From Sporosarcina pasteurii (GTDB lineage: Bacteria > Bacillota > Bacilli > Bacillales_A > Planococcaceae), in assembly GCF_041295575.1 (NCBI RefSeq), contig NZ_CP160452.1, positions 3,224,001 to 3,288,000 on the forward strand: 64,000 nucleotides of DNA, in the 5' to 3' direction. Position numbers and translations under genes: made by a program. How positions within the stretch are numbered: position 1 is the first letter of the stretch; each line of letters begins with the position of its first letter. Below the pieces are notes generated by a model, which did no database searches, had not been told where the DNA came from, and saw only the letters and a program-made list of their open reading frames with translations. Positions 26,866 to 36,237 of this stretch are shown one piece after another.

Positions 26866-26988
26866 GGGGTTCTGCGATCGAGCATTACGTTGCATCATTC
26901 AATACTTCGCTACTAACTACGTAAGTCCTCCCAAAAAAATCGTATCATTTCACATTTTCTTGTTGTATATTACAAGTAGGTGATGACA

Positions 26989-27759
26989 TTGAAAATCAAA
27001 AAATACTCTATGAACTCAAACGTGCTTGCTGGGACTACGTTAAAGGATAAAAATCAACCAGAAATGAACAATATGGCGCTCCATACTTGTCAGCAAGCTG
27101 ATGTAGTGCTGGAAAACCGTCGGCAACTAGCACATGTTTTAGACGTGCCCCTCTCGAATTTTGTATGTGCAAATCAAACCCATAGTGCAAATTTCTATCG
27201 TGTCACAAACGAAGATACAGGGCGCGGCACTCAAGATTTAGATACTGCTATTCAGGATACAGATGCTTTGTACTCATATGAACCAAATATACTCCTGTGT
27301 AGTTTCACAGCAGACTGTGTACCGGTGATGTTTTACCATGAAACGAATGGATTAATTGGCGTCATTCATTCCGGATGGCAAGGAACTATAAAAGAAATTA
27401 CATTGAAGCTTTTCCAACACTTGAAAACTGAAGAAAAATGTCAGCTAGATAAGGTTCATGTCCAAATTGGGATGGCTTTGAGTCAGGAAAAGTTTGAAGT
27501 AGACGATGATGTCTATACAAAATTTAAAGACCTTGGTTATGCAGATGAATTTATGTACTTTAAACCCGTGACAAATAAATATCATATTGATAATCAGCTC
27601 GTTGTTAAGAAACAATGTGAATTGGCAGGCATTCCGACTGACCAAATCTCCGTGGATCGTACATGTACATTCGTCAATGAAGAAGGATTTTCATATCGAC
27701 AAGATAAAAAATGTGGTAGACATTTAAGTTTTATTAAGTTTTATGATGAGGATAAATGA
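26989..27759 (+). CDS. Laccase-domain (Cu-oxidase_4, YfiH/YlmD family) protein
   Basis: The roughly 256-residue protein has the PF02578 metal site: the first histidine in CANQTHSANFY, then the Cys in FTADCVPVMFYH and the second His in GVIHSGWQGT. The C-terminal RTCTFVNEEGFSYRQDKKCGRHLSF is also typical. Members have been described as polyphenol oxidases or as purine nucleoside phosphorylase/deaminase-type enzymes acting on adenosine. The start is judged to be TTG 26989 because AGGTGA ends six bases upstream; ATG 26983 is the alternative. Confidence 0.85.
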   Translation: MKIKKYSMNSNVLAGTTLKDKNQPEMNNMALHTCQQADVVLENRRQLAHVLDVPLSNFVCANQTHSANFYRVTNEDTGRGTQDLDTAIQDTDALYSYEPNILLCSFTADCVPVMFYHETNGLIGVIHSGWQGTIKEITLKLFQHLKTEEKCQLDKVHVQIGMALSQEKFEVDDDVYTKFKDLGYADEFMYFKPVTNKYHIDNQLVVKKQCELAGIPTDQISVDRTCTFVNEEGFSYRQDKKCGRHLSFIKFYDEDK

Positions 27760-27815
27760 ATCACCAGAACTGAATCTTACATGATTAAATCATAATCAAG
27801 AAATGGGATGAGAAA

Positions 27816-28250
27816 ATGAGAATCGATAAAATTACATCAGAAAATGAGTTAACAACCGCCTTTAACATTCGTAAAGCTGTCTTCGTTGAAGAACAAGGCG
27901 TTCCACATGCCGATGAATACGATGAATTTGATAAACTAAGTGCACCGTGTGAACATGTCCTCGTTTATCACAATGATACGCCCGTAGGCACTGGGCGTAT
28001 TCGGTGGGTCGATGAATTTGGTAAATTAGAGAGAATATCTATCTTGGAAAACTATCGTTCATTGGGACTTGGGAAAGCGATTATTTGCGCTTTAGAAGAA
28101 ATTGCAAAAGAGAACGGAATCAAACGAGTTAAATTACACGGACAAACCCATGCAGAAGGCTTTTACCAGAAACTCGGTTATGAAACTGGATCGCCGGTGT
28201 TTATGGAAGACGGGATTCCCCATGTGTTAATGATGAAAGTATTTGCATGA
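27816..28250 (+). CDS. GNAT-family N-acetyltransferase (YjcF/ElaA-like)
   Basis: This 144-residue single-domain GNAT protein has RKAVFVEEQGVP at the N-terminus, typical of the ElaA/YjcF branch, the acetyl-CoA loop NYRSLGLGKAII (residues about 78-89) and the C-terminal FYQKLGYETGSPVFMEDGIPH. The acceptor is unknown. It follows the laccase-domain gene by 56 bp and has its own terminator. Confidence 0.88.
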   Translation: MRIDKITSENELTTAFNIRKAVFVEEQGVPHADEYDEFDKLSAPCEHVLVYHNDTPVGTGRIRWVDEFGKLERISILENYRSLGLGKAIICALEEIAKENGIKRVKLHGQTHAEGFYQKLGYETGSPVFMEDGIPHVLMMKVFA

Positions 28251-28264
28251 GCATTCGCTAATAA

Positions 28265-28302
28265 AAAATTGGAAGTCGACGTTGTGTTGACTTCCGATTT
28301 TT
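28265..28302. terminator. Bidirectional terminator
   Basis: Stem GGAAGTC-AC / GT-GACTTCC with T-rich tails on both strands, between the convergent GNAT and nucleotidyltransferase genes. Confidence 0.8.
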
Positions 28303-28326
28303 ATAAACATTAATTTATAAGCAGTC

Positions 28327-29106
28327 TTACTTATACATTTCCTTTAATACATTACGAAATAAGTCGTCTAACTTTTTCGTTGAATCTTCAACTTTGACAG
28401 ACAGAGTTTGTACATAAGCTTCAATACGCGAGATTTCACTTTCTAAGCACTCATTCATGATTGAAATGCTTACTTCCTTTTCCGATTCATATCCTGCCAT
28501 TTTCCGTACTACTAAATGTTCTATCTTCTTTCTCAATTGTCCTTCAGAAACGAAAGCTCCAACTAAATCATTAAACCGTATTGGCGGTGGTGTTTTATTC
28601 TCCTTAATCCATTTACAAGCTAATATCGAGCGGATTGCGTAAAGGCAGTTTTTGATTTCCGATTTTTGAAGATATAGTTGATAATTGTTTTTTGCCATAT
28701 TTAAATAGTGGTGTAAACTCGCAGTTGGGTTAAAAATTTCCGGCGCCAGTGAACGTAATCGAGTAACAAGTGAAGGCTTTTGACAATAGATGTTATCGCT
28801 TCTCAACCATTCGAGTAAAGTTGGATTACCTTTCCTAAAAAGACGCAATGCTTTCGTGATTTCCCAACCGCTTATGTCCAATACATCGTTAATGGGCAAT
28901 TCAATCACATCTCTCTTCGCACCTACCCCTTGCGGATCAATGGAAAGATACCAATTAGGCTGATGAATGTATATGAACCGCACATCGTAGTCGCTATCTT
29001 TTGAATGAATCCCCCATGCTCGACTGCCCGATTCGACCGCATACAAGACTTTCACTTGAAACCTTTCTTCTATTTCTATTAATTTCTTGAGAATTAATTC
29101 ATTCAT
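28327..29106 (-). CDS. Predicted nucleotidyltransferase (YcgL/RlaP-like)
   Basis: This 259-residue protein has the pol-beta-type motif GSRAWGIHSKDSDYDVRFIYI (residues 28-48), where GS and the two aspartates form the catalytic site. The helical remainder (WYLSIDP, LLEWLRSDNIYC, LASLHHYLNMA-like) matches the DNA-polymerase-beta-superfamily group that includes B. subtilis YcgL and RNA-ligase-associated RlaP. No RNA ligase gene lies nearby, so its substrate is open. Confidence 0.82.
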   Translation of the reverse strand: MNELILKKLIEIEERFQVKVLYAVESGSRAWGIHSKDSDYDVRFIYIHQPNWYLSIDPQGVGAKRDVIELPINDVLDISGWEITKALRLFRKGNPTLLEWLRSDNIYCQKPSLVTRLRSLAPEIFNPTASLHHYLNMAKNNYQLYLQKSEIKNCLYAIRSILACKWIKENKTPPPIRFNDLVGAFVSEGQLRKKIEHLVVRKMAGYESEKEVSISIMNECLESEISRIEAYVQTLSVKVEDSTKKLDDLFRNVLKEMYK

Positions 29107-29147
29107 TCCACAACACCTTTTTCTTGAGCGTGCGCGCTAAACAAAAA

Positions 29148-30116
29148 TTATTCATTTGTAATTCCTAGAGATTTATAAAAACTCGCCCCACTTTGTATCG
29201 CTTCTTTTGCTTCTGGGACGATACTAGAATGATGTAAAAATGAGTGAATGACCCCTTTAAATTCTTCCAAAACTACTTTTTGTCCATGAGTATTTAAAAT
29301 ATCATACAATAATTTACTATCGTCTTGAAGCGGATCTAAATCTCCGTAAGCAATATAGCAAGGCGGAACTCCTTCCGTTAAATCATTTGAAAAGCAATCA
29401 AAATAACGTACTTCTTGTTTTTCTTCTCCGATATACATTTTTATATAGGCATTTAAATCTTCTCTACTTAATCCATCGTAGTCCCCGCCTAGTAAACGCA
29501 TTGACATCGAATCTGTCAGCCCATAAGCTCCATAATAAAGTAGTAACGAACGTATGAAAGAGGTACCTGCCTGTTGATCTCTTATATATAAAGCCGTTGC
29601 TAAACATAAATTAGCGCCTGCCGAATCGCCGGCAAGGGCAATATCATCATGATCGATACCATACTTCTCCGCGTGACTCCGTAACCATTTAACTAAGAAG
29701 ACGCATTCTTCGACTTGGGTAGGGTATTTATACTCCGGCGCTAATCGATAGTCGATTCCAACGACAACTGCCCCAGTCTCCGCCATAAGTAAGCGCATAA
29801 TCTTACTGTGCGTGTCAAGATTCCCTACAGTAAAACCGCCCCCGTGGATGTATATGATTGCACCTTTGCCAATCCGTTTTTTCGGATAATGCATGCGAAT
29901 TGGAATTTCCCCGTGCGGTCCCTCTATTTGTAAATTAACTGTCTGCTTTGGTTCGGGGCCGCCCTCGTTCCAATACTTTCTTTCATTCATATAATTCTCA
30001 CGCATTTTTTCGTAAGTAACATCTGTCGAAAAAGCATCACCAACAAGTTTATTTTGTATCTTTAATGTTTCAAGCATTTCAGGCGTCATCATTTCATAAA
30101 CGTTCAATTTATTCAT
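29148..30116 (-). CDS. Alpha/beta hydrolase, hormone-sensitive-lipase family (acetyl esterase type)
   Basis: This 322-residue cytoplasmic esterase has the oxyanion motif IYIHGGGFTVGN (residues 88-99), the nucleophile elbow GDSAGANL with the catalytic serine, the Asp in YGDLDPLQDDS and the final His in GVIHSFLHH. These four elements define the HSL (bacterial Aes) family. The natural substrate is probably a short-chain ester. ATG 30116 has GGAG seven bases upstream. Confidence 0.9.
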   Translation of the reverse strand: MNKLNVYEMMTPEMLETLKIQNKLVGDAFSTDVTYEKMRENYMNERKYWNEGGPEPKQTVNLQIEGPHGEIPIRMHYPKKRIGKGAIIYIHGGGFTVGNLDTHSKIMRLLMAETGAVVVGIDYRLAPEYKYPTQVEECVFLVKWLRSHAEKYGIDHDDIALAGDSAGANLCLATALYIRDQQAGTSFIRSLLLYYGAYGLTDSMSMRLLGGDYDGLSREDLNAYIKMYIGEEKQEVRYFDCFSNDLTEGVPPCYIAYGDLDPLQDDSKLLYDILNTHGQKVVLEEFKGVIHSFLHHSSIVPEAKEAIQSGASFYKSLGITNE

Positions 30117-30269
30117 CTTAATTCTCCATTCTTACAATGATCGGTAATTAGATTATATAGTTAGCATATCCTTTTAAGGTTATATGTATAGATATGCAGA
30201 AAATTTCTCAAGGAAGTAACGGTAATCTACAATGAAGATAAGGCTTTAAAACGAAATGGGGCATTGAAT

Positions 30270-30431
30270 ATGATGTGCGGATCAAAATGTTTTCTAGTAA
30301 AAATAGCACTAAATGGAGAAAAGAAAAATAAGCGTGTTAGAGCAAGAACTCCTGTTAGCGCTAGAAAAGTCATTAGAGAAAAATACGGCGATGAAGTTGT
30401 AATTCTCTCGTCTGTAGAGGAAAAAAAATAA
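30270..30431 (+). CDS. Small basic hypothetical protein, 53 residues
   Basis: The ORF reads MMCGSKCFLVKIALNGEKK..., then KRVRARTPVSARKVIREKYGDEVVILSSVEEKK. GGGG lies eight bases before ATG 30270. A strong terminator follows 18 bp after the stop. The sequence is compact (CxxxC near the start, a basic middle, an ARTP-ARKVIR segment, acidic end) and its codon pattern is regular, so I regard it as a real gene. I do not recognise the family. A NTPase-like or nucleic-acid contact is possible because of the Arg/Lys cluster, but this is only a guess. Confidence 0.65.
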   Translation: MMCGSKCFLVKIALNGEKKNKRVRARTPVSARKVIREKYGDEVVILSSVEEKK

Positions 30432-30448
30432 TTCCGATGCAACTAAGC

Positions 30449-30497
30449 GTGCCGATCACCTGATTTTGCATCAAAGTGTGATCCGGCACATTTTTTT
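30449..30497 (+). terminator. Terminator of the 53-residue gene
   Basis: Stem GTGCCGATCAC / GTGATCCGGCAC with a bulge, followed by seven T residues on the plus strand. Confidence 0.85.
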
Positions 30498-30511
30498 AGA
30501 TAATAAATCGC

Positions 30512-31129
30512 TCACTTTATACGCTCAATAAAATGCTTCAATATCCTAGCTGTTATACCCCAAATTGTATAGTCTTTATAATCATAAAACCACTCTTCAA
30601 TTACACGAGTCCCCCATTCATAATCCACACCATTCATGATTTTTTCAAAAGGAAAATCAGATGCAGGGGTTGGTTGTACAGAAACTATATGCATATAAGG
30701 CTCGTAATTCAACAACCATTTTAACGGGATTGTAAATACTTCATCAACTTCTTCTTTGTTGTAAGAAGGAATAATTTCACTGTAATCAATCACGGCCACA
30801 AACGGATAAATGACAAATGTAGGTGAAGCGATATATGGGCTTAATTCTTCTATAACTGTAACAGTTTCCGGATTGACCCCTAACTCCTCATGCGTTTCTC
30901 GTAAAGCCGCCGCTAGAGGTGTAGGGTCAGACAAATCAATTTTACCGCCCGGGAAACTAATATCTCCTGGTTGTTTACGCATTGTAAAAGCACGTACTTC
31001 AAAAAGAATTTGCCATTCCCCGTTCACCTGAACTAATGGAATTAAAACGGCCGAACGAAAAGCTGTCTCCTCTCCTATAAATAGAGATTGCTTTTCATTT
31101 AACCTGTCCTTCAGTTTGTCTAAGAACAC
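30512..31129 (-). CDS. NUDIX hydrolase, CoA pyrophosphatase type (NudL/YeaB-like)
   Basis: This 205-residue protein has the CoAse-type NuCoA region FEVRAFTMRKQPGDISFPGG followed by the Nudix box GGKID...LAAALRETHEELGV (residues about 59-84). Members hydrolyse CoA and derivatives to 3',5'-ADP and phosphopantetheine. GTG 31129 has AGGAG six bases upstream. It is monocistronic. Confidence 0.88.
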   Translation of the reverse strand: MFLDKLKDRLNEKQSLFIGEETAFRSAVLIPLVQVNGEWQILFEVRAFTMRKQPGDISFPGGKIDLSDPTPLAAALRETHEELGVNPETVTVIEELSPYIASPTFVIYPFVAVIDYSEIIPSYNKEEVDEVFTIPLKWLLNYEPYMHIVSVQPTPASDFPFEKIMNGVDYEWGTRVIEEWFYDYKDYTIWGITARILKHFIERIK

Positions 31130-31309
31130 AGACTTCTCCTCACTTCAGTATTAGTAATTTTATCGTATCACTTCCAAACTATTCTTTAAAGAATAAGAGA
31201 ATCCTAATTGCTCATTCTTCAAAAGTATGAAGATACTAGTTCATTTATTATGATTTTTCAAAAGATATCACTTACAATAAGGGTAGATTATAAACTGGGG
31301 GTGCGTTCT

Positions 31310-31585
31310 TTGACAAATGGTGAAAATCGAAGAAAAGAAGTACTTGTGGATTTTGAAGAAAAAATGTCCTTAGCGAATGCTGCCACGTATTTCGAAACGA
31401 TTGCGAATAAGTTAAGTGAAGAAGGTTCATTCACACTTACGCATAATGGACAAACAATTGAAGTTAAGCCATCCTCTACCGTTGAATTGGAAATTAAAGT
31501 AGTAAAAATGCAGGATAAACAAAAATTTGAAATTGAACTTGAGTGGACTGAAGGCACGGAAGATACGACTTTGAAAATTGATTGA
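31310..31585 (+). CDS. Amphi-Trp domain protein
   Basis: This 91-residue protein matches the amphi-Trp domain pattern: a start with ENRRKEVLVDFEEKMSLANAATYF, then IANKLSEEGSFTLTHNGQTIEVKPSSTVELEIKV and a final charged strand with the lone tryptophan (FEIELEWTEG). Function is unknown. TTG 31310 is chosen because GGGGGTG lies six to seven bases upstream; longer readings have no ribosome binding site. A terminator follows directly. Confidence 0.78.
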   Translation: MTNGENRRKEVLVDFEEKMSLANAATYFETIANKLSEEGSFTLTHNGQTIEVKPSSTVELEIKVVKMQDKQKFEIELEWTEGTEDTTLKID

Positions 31586-31590
31586 AAAAG

Positions 31591-31617
31591 AAAACACATC
31601 ATTTTCGATGTGTTTTT
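31591..31617 (+). terminator. Terminator of the amphi-Trp gene
   Basis: Stem AAACACATC / GATGTGTTT with a six-base loop and T-rich tail, six bases after the stop. Confidence 0.88.
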
Positions 31618-31660
31618 CCTTTTTCAGTATGCGTATAAAGTGAATCATTCGATGCTAGCT

Positions 31661-31698
31661 AAAAAATAGGTATTGAAAATATAAAACTTTTCAATACC
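31661..31698 (-). terminator. Terminator of the OFA-family MFS gene
   Basis: Perfect 11-bp stem GGTATTGAAAA / TTTTCAATACC and TATTTTTT on the minus strand, 28 bp past the stop at 31726. Confidence 0.88.
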
Positions 31699-31725
31699 CA
31701 CTTAGACGTTATTTACTTGTTCGCA

Positions 31726-32970
31726 CTAATTTACAACACTTTCCGTCGCACTTAAACTTACTGTTTGTTTTTTATTTTCCAATGCTTTAAAAACAAATGT
31801 TAAAAGCAAACCAACTAAAGAAATGACCAATGCGATATAGAAAGCATTCGTGAACATGCCGTCATTTTGTGCTGCAACGCTATTAGCAATCCTTGGTCCG
31901 AAAAATGCGGCGCCTGAATAACCGATAAAGGTAATCCCGTAATTAACACCATAATACTTCATCCCAAATTTCTCACTAACGATAGATGGAAATATGCCCA
32001 TTGTTCCGCCAAAACATAATCCAATTCCAATGATCGCCACTACAAATCCAGCTACTGAAGTCGACATAGCAATCGTCAACATCATCGCAGCAATGACGAC
32101 ATAGATAACCATTAAGCATTTGGTACGTCCAATTTTATCGGATACTGCTCCCCAAAAAACACGTCCAAGACAATTACTGAGAGAATACAAGCTGACATAT
32201 AATGCTGCTGTTGCCGCTGATAACCCAAACATCGTCTGTCCAATGACAGATGCATTAGAAGTAATCATCATTCCGGATAAGGCACCAATACAGAACATAC
32301 TAATAATCACGTAAAAGATGGGTTTTCTCACCATTTGTTTCCATGGAATGTCGATACTACCACCCTTATTGACTTCCGGCGGCGTCCATCCCTGTGGTAA
32401 GTAACCAACTGGGCAGGCTTTCACTAATAAACCAAAACTTAGAATGACAACTAAGAATGTAATGCCAAGTGCAATTAGTGTCGGTTGAACACCCTTACTT
32501 GAAATTAATGCGTTGGCAATTGGCGCAATCAAAATTGCACCACCACCATACCCGGCTGTTACAATACCTGTGGCCAAACCTTTTTTGTCTGGAAATAGTT
32601 TTACTGAGTTACCAATGGTTGCAGAGTAAACCATCCCCTGGCCTAAACCGCCTATGACACCGTAAGTAATATAGAGCATCCACGTAGCTGTCACTAAACC
32701 AGATAAAACAAAACCAACCCCAAATAAGGAACCGCCAAGCATAATGGCAATCTTCGCTTTGCCTTTGTCGACTAATTTTCCACCAAGAATCATTGGGATT
32801 GGAAACAGTGCTGCGTTAATTGTAAATGCTATCATAATTTCACTTATAGAAGCATCCAGTACTTCTGTTAATGGGAGTGCAAATATACTAAATGCATATA
32901 CTGCACCAACACAGAGATTGATAATTGTTGAGGCAATTAAAACTCTCCAGCGATTCAATTTAATATTCAT
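31726..32970 (-). CDS. MFS transporter, OFA (oxalate/formate antiporter) family
   Basis: This is a membrane transporter of about 414 residues with 12 helices and the OFA pattern: RWRVLIASTIINLCVGAVYAFSIF in helix 1, GGLGQGMVYSATIGNSVKLFPDKKGLATGI and the central loop ACPVGYLPQGWTPP. OFA members move oxalate, formate, pyruvate or other small acids. The substrate is unknown. ATG 32970 has AGGAAGG nine bases upstream; ATG 32979 is the alternative. No oxalate decarboxylase or formyl-CoA transferase gene is nearby. Confidence 0.88.
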   Translation of the reverse strand: MNIKLNRWRVLIASTIINLCVGAVYAFSIFALPLTEVLDASISEIMIAFTINAALFPIPMILGGKLVDKGKAKIAIMLGGSLFGVGFVLSGLVTATWMLYITYGVIGGLGQGMVYSATIGNSVKLFPDKKGLATGIVTAGYGGGAILIAPIANALISSKGVQPTLIALGITFLVVILSFGLLVKACPVGYLPQGWTPPEVNKGGSIDIPWKQMVRKPIFYVIISMFCIGALSGMMITSNASVIGQTMFGLSAATAALYVSLYSLSNCLGRVFWGAVSDKIGRTKCLMVIYVVIAAMMLTIAMSTSVAGFVVAIIGIGLCFGGTMGIFPSIVSEKFGMKYYGVNYGITFIGYSGAAFFGPRIANSVAAQNDGMFTNAFYIALVISLVGLLLTFVFKALENKKQTVSLSATESVVN

Positions 32971-33466
32971 GTGATACATCCTTCCTTCTTGTAGCTACCA
33001 GCCAAACAAGTCTTTCAAGAGACATTCAAACCTACTTGCTCGAACTGTATCGCCGGCTCTAACTCTGCCGCCTTTGCAGCACTAATTAAATTTGATACTT
33101 CATTCGTTCCTTGGTTTGTGAGGTATTTCACATGGAGTTCCAAGAAACTGTACTTATTGTATCAATTTAATTTCGCAAGCACTATTGTGAGTTTTTTCAA
33201 AATAGTATTTATATAAAATACATGTGTTAAGAATAACTTTGGCATTTTACTTACTAGGTTGCGAATAGCTTAACGACTACACTTTATAGATTTGTTTTAG
33301 ATATAAGTTTCTTGTGAATGATTTCCCTAATACTATACGGCCAATAGTAAATCGTGTCAATCATTTTTCAGAGGCTCAAAATGTAGGCGTAAACATTGCA
33401 AATATACTTGGACACCAATTAGTAGAAGCCACTTTGACCTGGAGTCCCCATACATTTTCCTCAATT
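32971..33466. other. Intergenic region with possible gene relics
   Basis: No confident gene. On the minus strand about 33015-33161 an open frame (LELHVKYLTNQGTNEVSNLI... to a TGA at 33015) looks protein-like but has neither start site nor known motif. On the plus strand 33314-33466 a short frame beginning MNDFPNTIRPIVNRVNHFSE also looks coding-like but has no ribosome binding site and runs into the downstream terminator. Both may be fragments of lost genes. Confidence 0.3.
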
Positions 33467-33494
33467 AAAAAAAGACCAGCTAAAAGCCGGTCTT
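33467..33494 (-). terminator. Terminator of the DUF4153 gene
   Basis: Stem AAGACCGGC / GCTGGTCTT with a short loop and T7 on the minus strand, 13 bp past the stop at 33508. Confidence 0.88.
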
Positions 33495-33507
33495 GGATGA
33501 TTTTTCT

Positions 33508-35292
33508 TTATTTAATTTTCAAGAATAGATAGAAGTCGGCCTGATATTGGGTGTCATAATAATCAACTGAATTGGCTAAAACACTTACTAACACTTCGTC
33601 ATTTTCGATGTTAAATGTAGCTTGCTCCACTGTTAAAGACGGTCCTTTATTTCCGGCAATTTCCTCGTAATCCGCCAATATATGCTCTACAAGTTCCTTT
33701 GTATTGAATTGAATGACTTCCCTATCAGTTTCATCCACAATTGTAATCGTAGAGAGTTTTGCATCTTGCTGCAATTTAAGTTGAAAATTTCTATCTCCTA
33801 TTGCTAATGGAATCAACTGGCTCCCGTTGTACGTGGAAAGATGAATCATCAGATCCATATCTGCAATATTTACAACTGGATTCTGATCCCAATCTAAGTG
33901 GGCGTATTGATAAACACCTACATGTGATTGCTCATACATTTGTTCAAAACCAAACGTCTTTTGAAAGTTATCGAAATGTACTACGTTAGCCGGAAGCCAC
34001 GCTACTTTATCTATATCATTAATGCTGTTTAAATAATTAACCGTCCGTGTGATTATTCTCTTATCCTCATTAGAAACCGTTGCATTCGGGACAATTGAAT
34101 TTCCTTCAAGCATATTATTTTCTAAAAGTACTTTTTCAAGCAGATTCGTTTGATTTACACGGCTTACTGTAAAGGCATCAATAGGTGGTGTAATAGAGAT
34201 GATAGATAAAATAATTAGTACGGCGGCAATTATGCCGTTCTTTTTAATCGAAAGAAAGCTAAAAACTAGCCCTGTAATGACTGCAAATAGACCAAATAAG
34301 ATGACATAATAACGACCATGCGTAATTCCTACTTCTTGTATTTTTAACACTGAGGACACCACTTGAAATAGCACAATCGGCACTAAGACTTTCGGAAAAA
34401 TCCTTCTAAACATGACCGTAAATTTATTTTCTAGCATACTTGCAAGTATATAGACAAAAATGACTGTAATTGCATAGGAAACTAGTAGCGGTTCCAACAG
34501 GTTTTGGGTCCAAAATTCACCACTAATATTGCTTAACACATAAAATAGCAAAATGATTGTGTAAACCGCTGTCAACGGTATGATAATATACGAAATTAAA
34601 ATACTTAAATTCTTTGGGTAACTGGTCGCCTTCTTTATGGCTTCTTCTTGGGATGCTCTTTCATCTGCTGTCAGATTTACGTCCTTTTTACCTGGAAAAG
34701 GCGGCGTGAAGGATAGAAAAAAGATTGGAGAAAACAATGTGAAAACTAAATTTAAAGCATGAGGTACGACATTATAGCTTACTTTGACAAGTAGGTGATC
34801 AATTGTAAAAATAATGGCACTTATACCACTAGCAATGACTACCGTGAAGAGAACAGTTATAAAAAACGCCTTAAATACGGACAAAAAGCTTTCGTTAAAA
34901 GTAATTTTACTTTTAATCGTCGGTACCCATATAAATGCCATGAATAAGGCAAATATCGTTACAGCTGTTTTGATGCCATTCTCCATACTAAATATTGAAG
35001 CCGAGTGCATGACGAAGTAGTAACAGCCTGCTAATAGGACTGCGCCAAGCATAAATAGCATCCGCTCGCTCTTTTTTGTAAAAAAGCGTTCATAAAGTTG
35101 CTGGCCTACCGCGCTTAAAAGCGCACCAACAATAAACGTAAACATAAATGTTGAATAATCTTCTGATGGACGATTAATCCAAAACATATTCGCTACTACT
35201 GTCGCGAAAAGAAAAATAGTTGTCGCCGGATACCTATCAACAGCCTTAAGTAGTCCTTCTAACTTATGACGCAAACGCTGAAACCCCTTCAT
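33508..35292 (-). CDS. DUF4153-family multi-pass membrane protein
   Basis: The roughly 594-residue protein has an N-terminal two-thirds with about 11-12 membrane helices and a soluble C-terminal domain of about 200 residues. Segments such as LNLVFTLFSPIFFLSFTPPFPG, YPKNLSILISYIIIPLTAVYTIILLFYV and ITHGRYYVILFG match what I know of DUF4153, a family with no established role. ATG 35292 has AGGG eight bases upstream. It stands alone with its own terminator. Confidence 0.75.
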   Translation of the reverse strand: MKGFQRLRHKLEGLLKAVDRYPATTIFLFATVVANMFWINRPSEDYSTFMFTFIVGALLSAVGQQLYERFFTKKSERMLFMLGAVLLAGCYYFVMHSASIFSMENGIKTAVTIFALFMAFIWVPTIKSKITFNESFLSVFKAFFITVLFTVVIASGISAIIFTIDHLLVKVSYNVVPHALNLVFTLFSPIFFLSFTPPFPGKKDVNLTADERASQEEAIKKATSYPKNLSILISYIIIPLTAVYTIILLFYVLSNISGEFWTQNLLEPLLVSYAITVIFVYILASMLENKFTVMFRRIFPKVLVPIVLFQVVSSVLKIQEVGITHGRYYVILFGLFAVITGLVFSFLSIKKNGIIAAVLIILSIISITPPIDAFTVSRVNQTNLLEKVLLENNMLEGNSIVPNATVSNEDKRIITRTVNYLNSINDIDKVAWLPANVVHFDNFQKTFGFEQMYEQSHVGVYQYAHLDWDQNPVVNIADMDLMIHLSTYNGSQLIPLAIGDRNFQLKLQQDAKLSTITIVDETDREVIQFNTKELVEHILADYEEIAGNKGPSLTVEQATFNIENDEVLVSVLANSVDYYDTQYQADFYLFLKIK

Positions 35293-35518
35293 TACCATCA
35301 CCCTGCTTTCTTTTACATTCTCCTATATATTTATTTTACTTTAGACTGTATTGACAATCAATTTTCAATCGCTGTGAACTTTTTTTGGAATGCAGTTATA
35401 CTTAACTTATATGATTACTCGGTTGATTTAATATCATTACTTAACTGAAATTTAGTTATAATTGTCTAAACGTACTCTTCCTATCTACATAAACTCTAGA
35501 AAGGAGTGAGATTATTGT

Positions 35519-36070
35519 ATGTCAATGTTTAATCATGACCGAATTAATAAATCCGTGAACATACCTAACCCTTTGTATCAATCTTTACAAGGACAATATT
35601 TTGTGGGACAAACAGAAACGATTCGTTTAGGAAATGGCAAAAATGCTTGGGGAGGTTTAATTAATCCTTCTCATTCAAATGTAGATTTATTTGTAAATGC
35701 GTTTACCATTACAAATCATTCTAATCAACCTATCGTAGCTGAAATTTGGTTTAATCCTTCCCCACTAGGAAAAAGAATGTTTTCAGACAAAGTGACACCT
35801 GCAAACACAGCCCTTTGTCCACTTCCAAAACCAAAAGTAAATCTTGCATTTGCAGAACTTATTAACGGTTTTCCTGTAAAAGGGGTCAATTCATTTAAAA
35901 GAATTGTTCCGCCACAAAGTACTTTAGCGAGTGATGAAGATGGAAAATTCATTTTCCCGTCATGTGGGGCATTTGTAGTTTTTTTAACTTCAACTAGTAA
36001 TGAGGTTATTAAATCAGAAGTTGCATTCGGTTGGTTTGAAAAAATGCATGGTAATCGCGTTTATTTTTAA
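35519..36070 (+). CDS. DUF6143-like protein
   Basis: This 183-residue soluble protein has no signal peptide or helices spanning the membrane. The motifs NPLYQSLQGQYFVGQTET, NAWGGLINPSHSNVDLFVN, ALCPLPKPKVNLAFAEL and SDEDGKFIFPSCGAFVVFL recall the DUF6143 family of Bacillus and relatives, possibly spore- or surface-associated. AAAGGAG lies twelve bases before ATG 35519. Function unknown; the family name is from memory. Confidence 0.65.
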   Translation: MSMFNHDRINKSVNIPNPLYQSLQGQYFVGQTETIRLGNGKNAWGGLINPSHSNVDLFVNAFTITNHSNQPIVAEIWFNPSPLGKRMFSDKVTPANTALCPLPKPKVNLAFAELINGFPVKGVNSFKRIVPPQSTLASDEDGKFIFPSCGAFVVFLTSTSNEVIKSEVAFGWFEKMHGNRVYF

Positions 36071-36186
36071 TTAGGATAGACATTCGTTCGTCCGGTGGTG
36101 TAATAATAGAAATGGTCTTTGGCTTCGAATAGGATTTAACCTAGGACTGCAATAAAGTTTACTATCACAGGCTGTTTTATTAGCAA

Positions 36187-36231
36187 TGACAAAGTCCCTG
36201 AGCCTCTAACAGCGATTCTCAGGGTTTGTCA
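36187..36231. terminator. Inverted repeat, likely terminator of the M6 protease gene
   Basis: TGACAAAGTCCCTGAG pairs with CTCAGGGTTTGTCA with a two-base bulge. It lies six bases past the stop of the leftward gene. The T tail is weak. Confidence 0.55.
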
Positions 36232-36237
36232 CTATTC

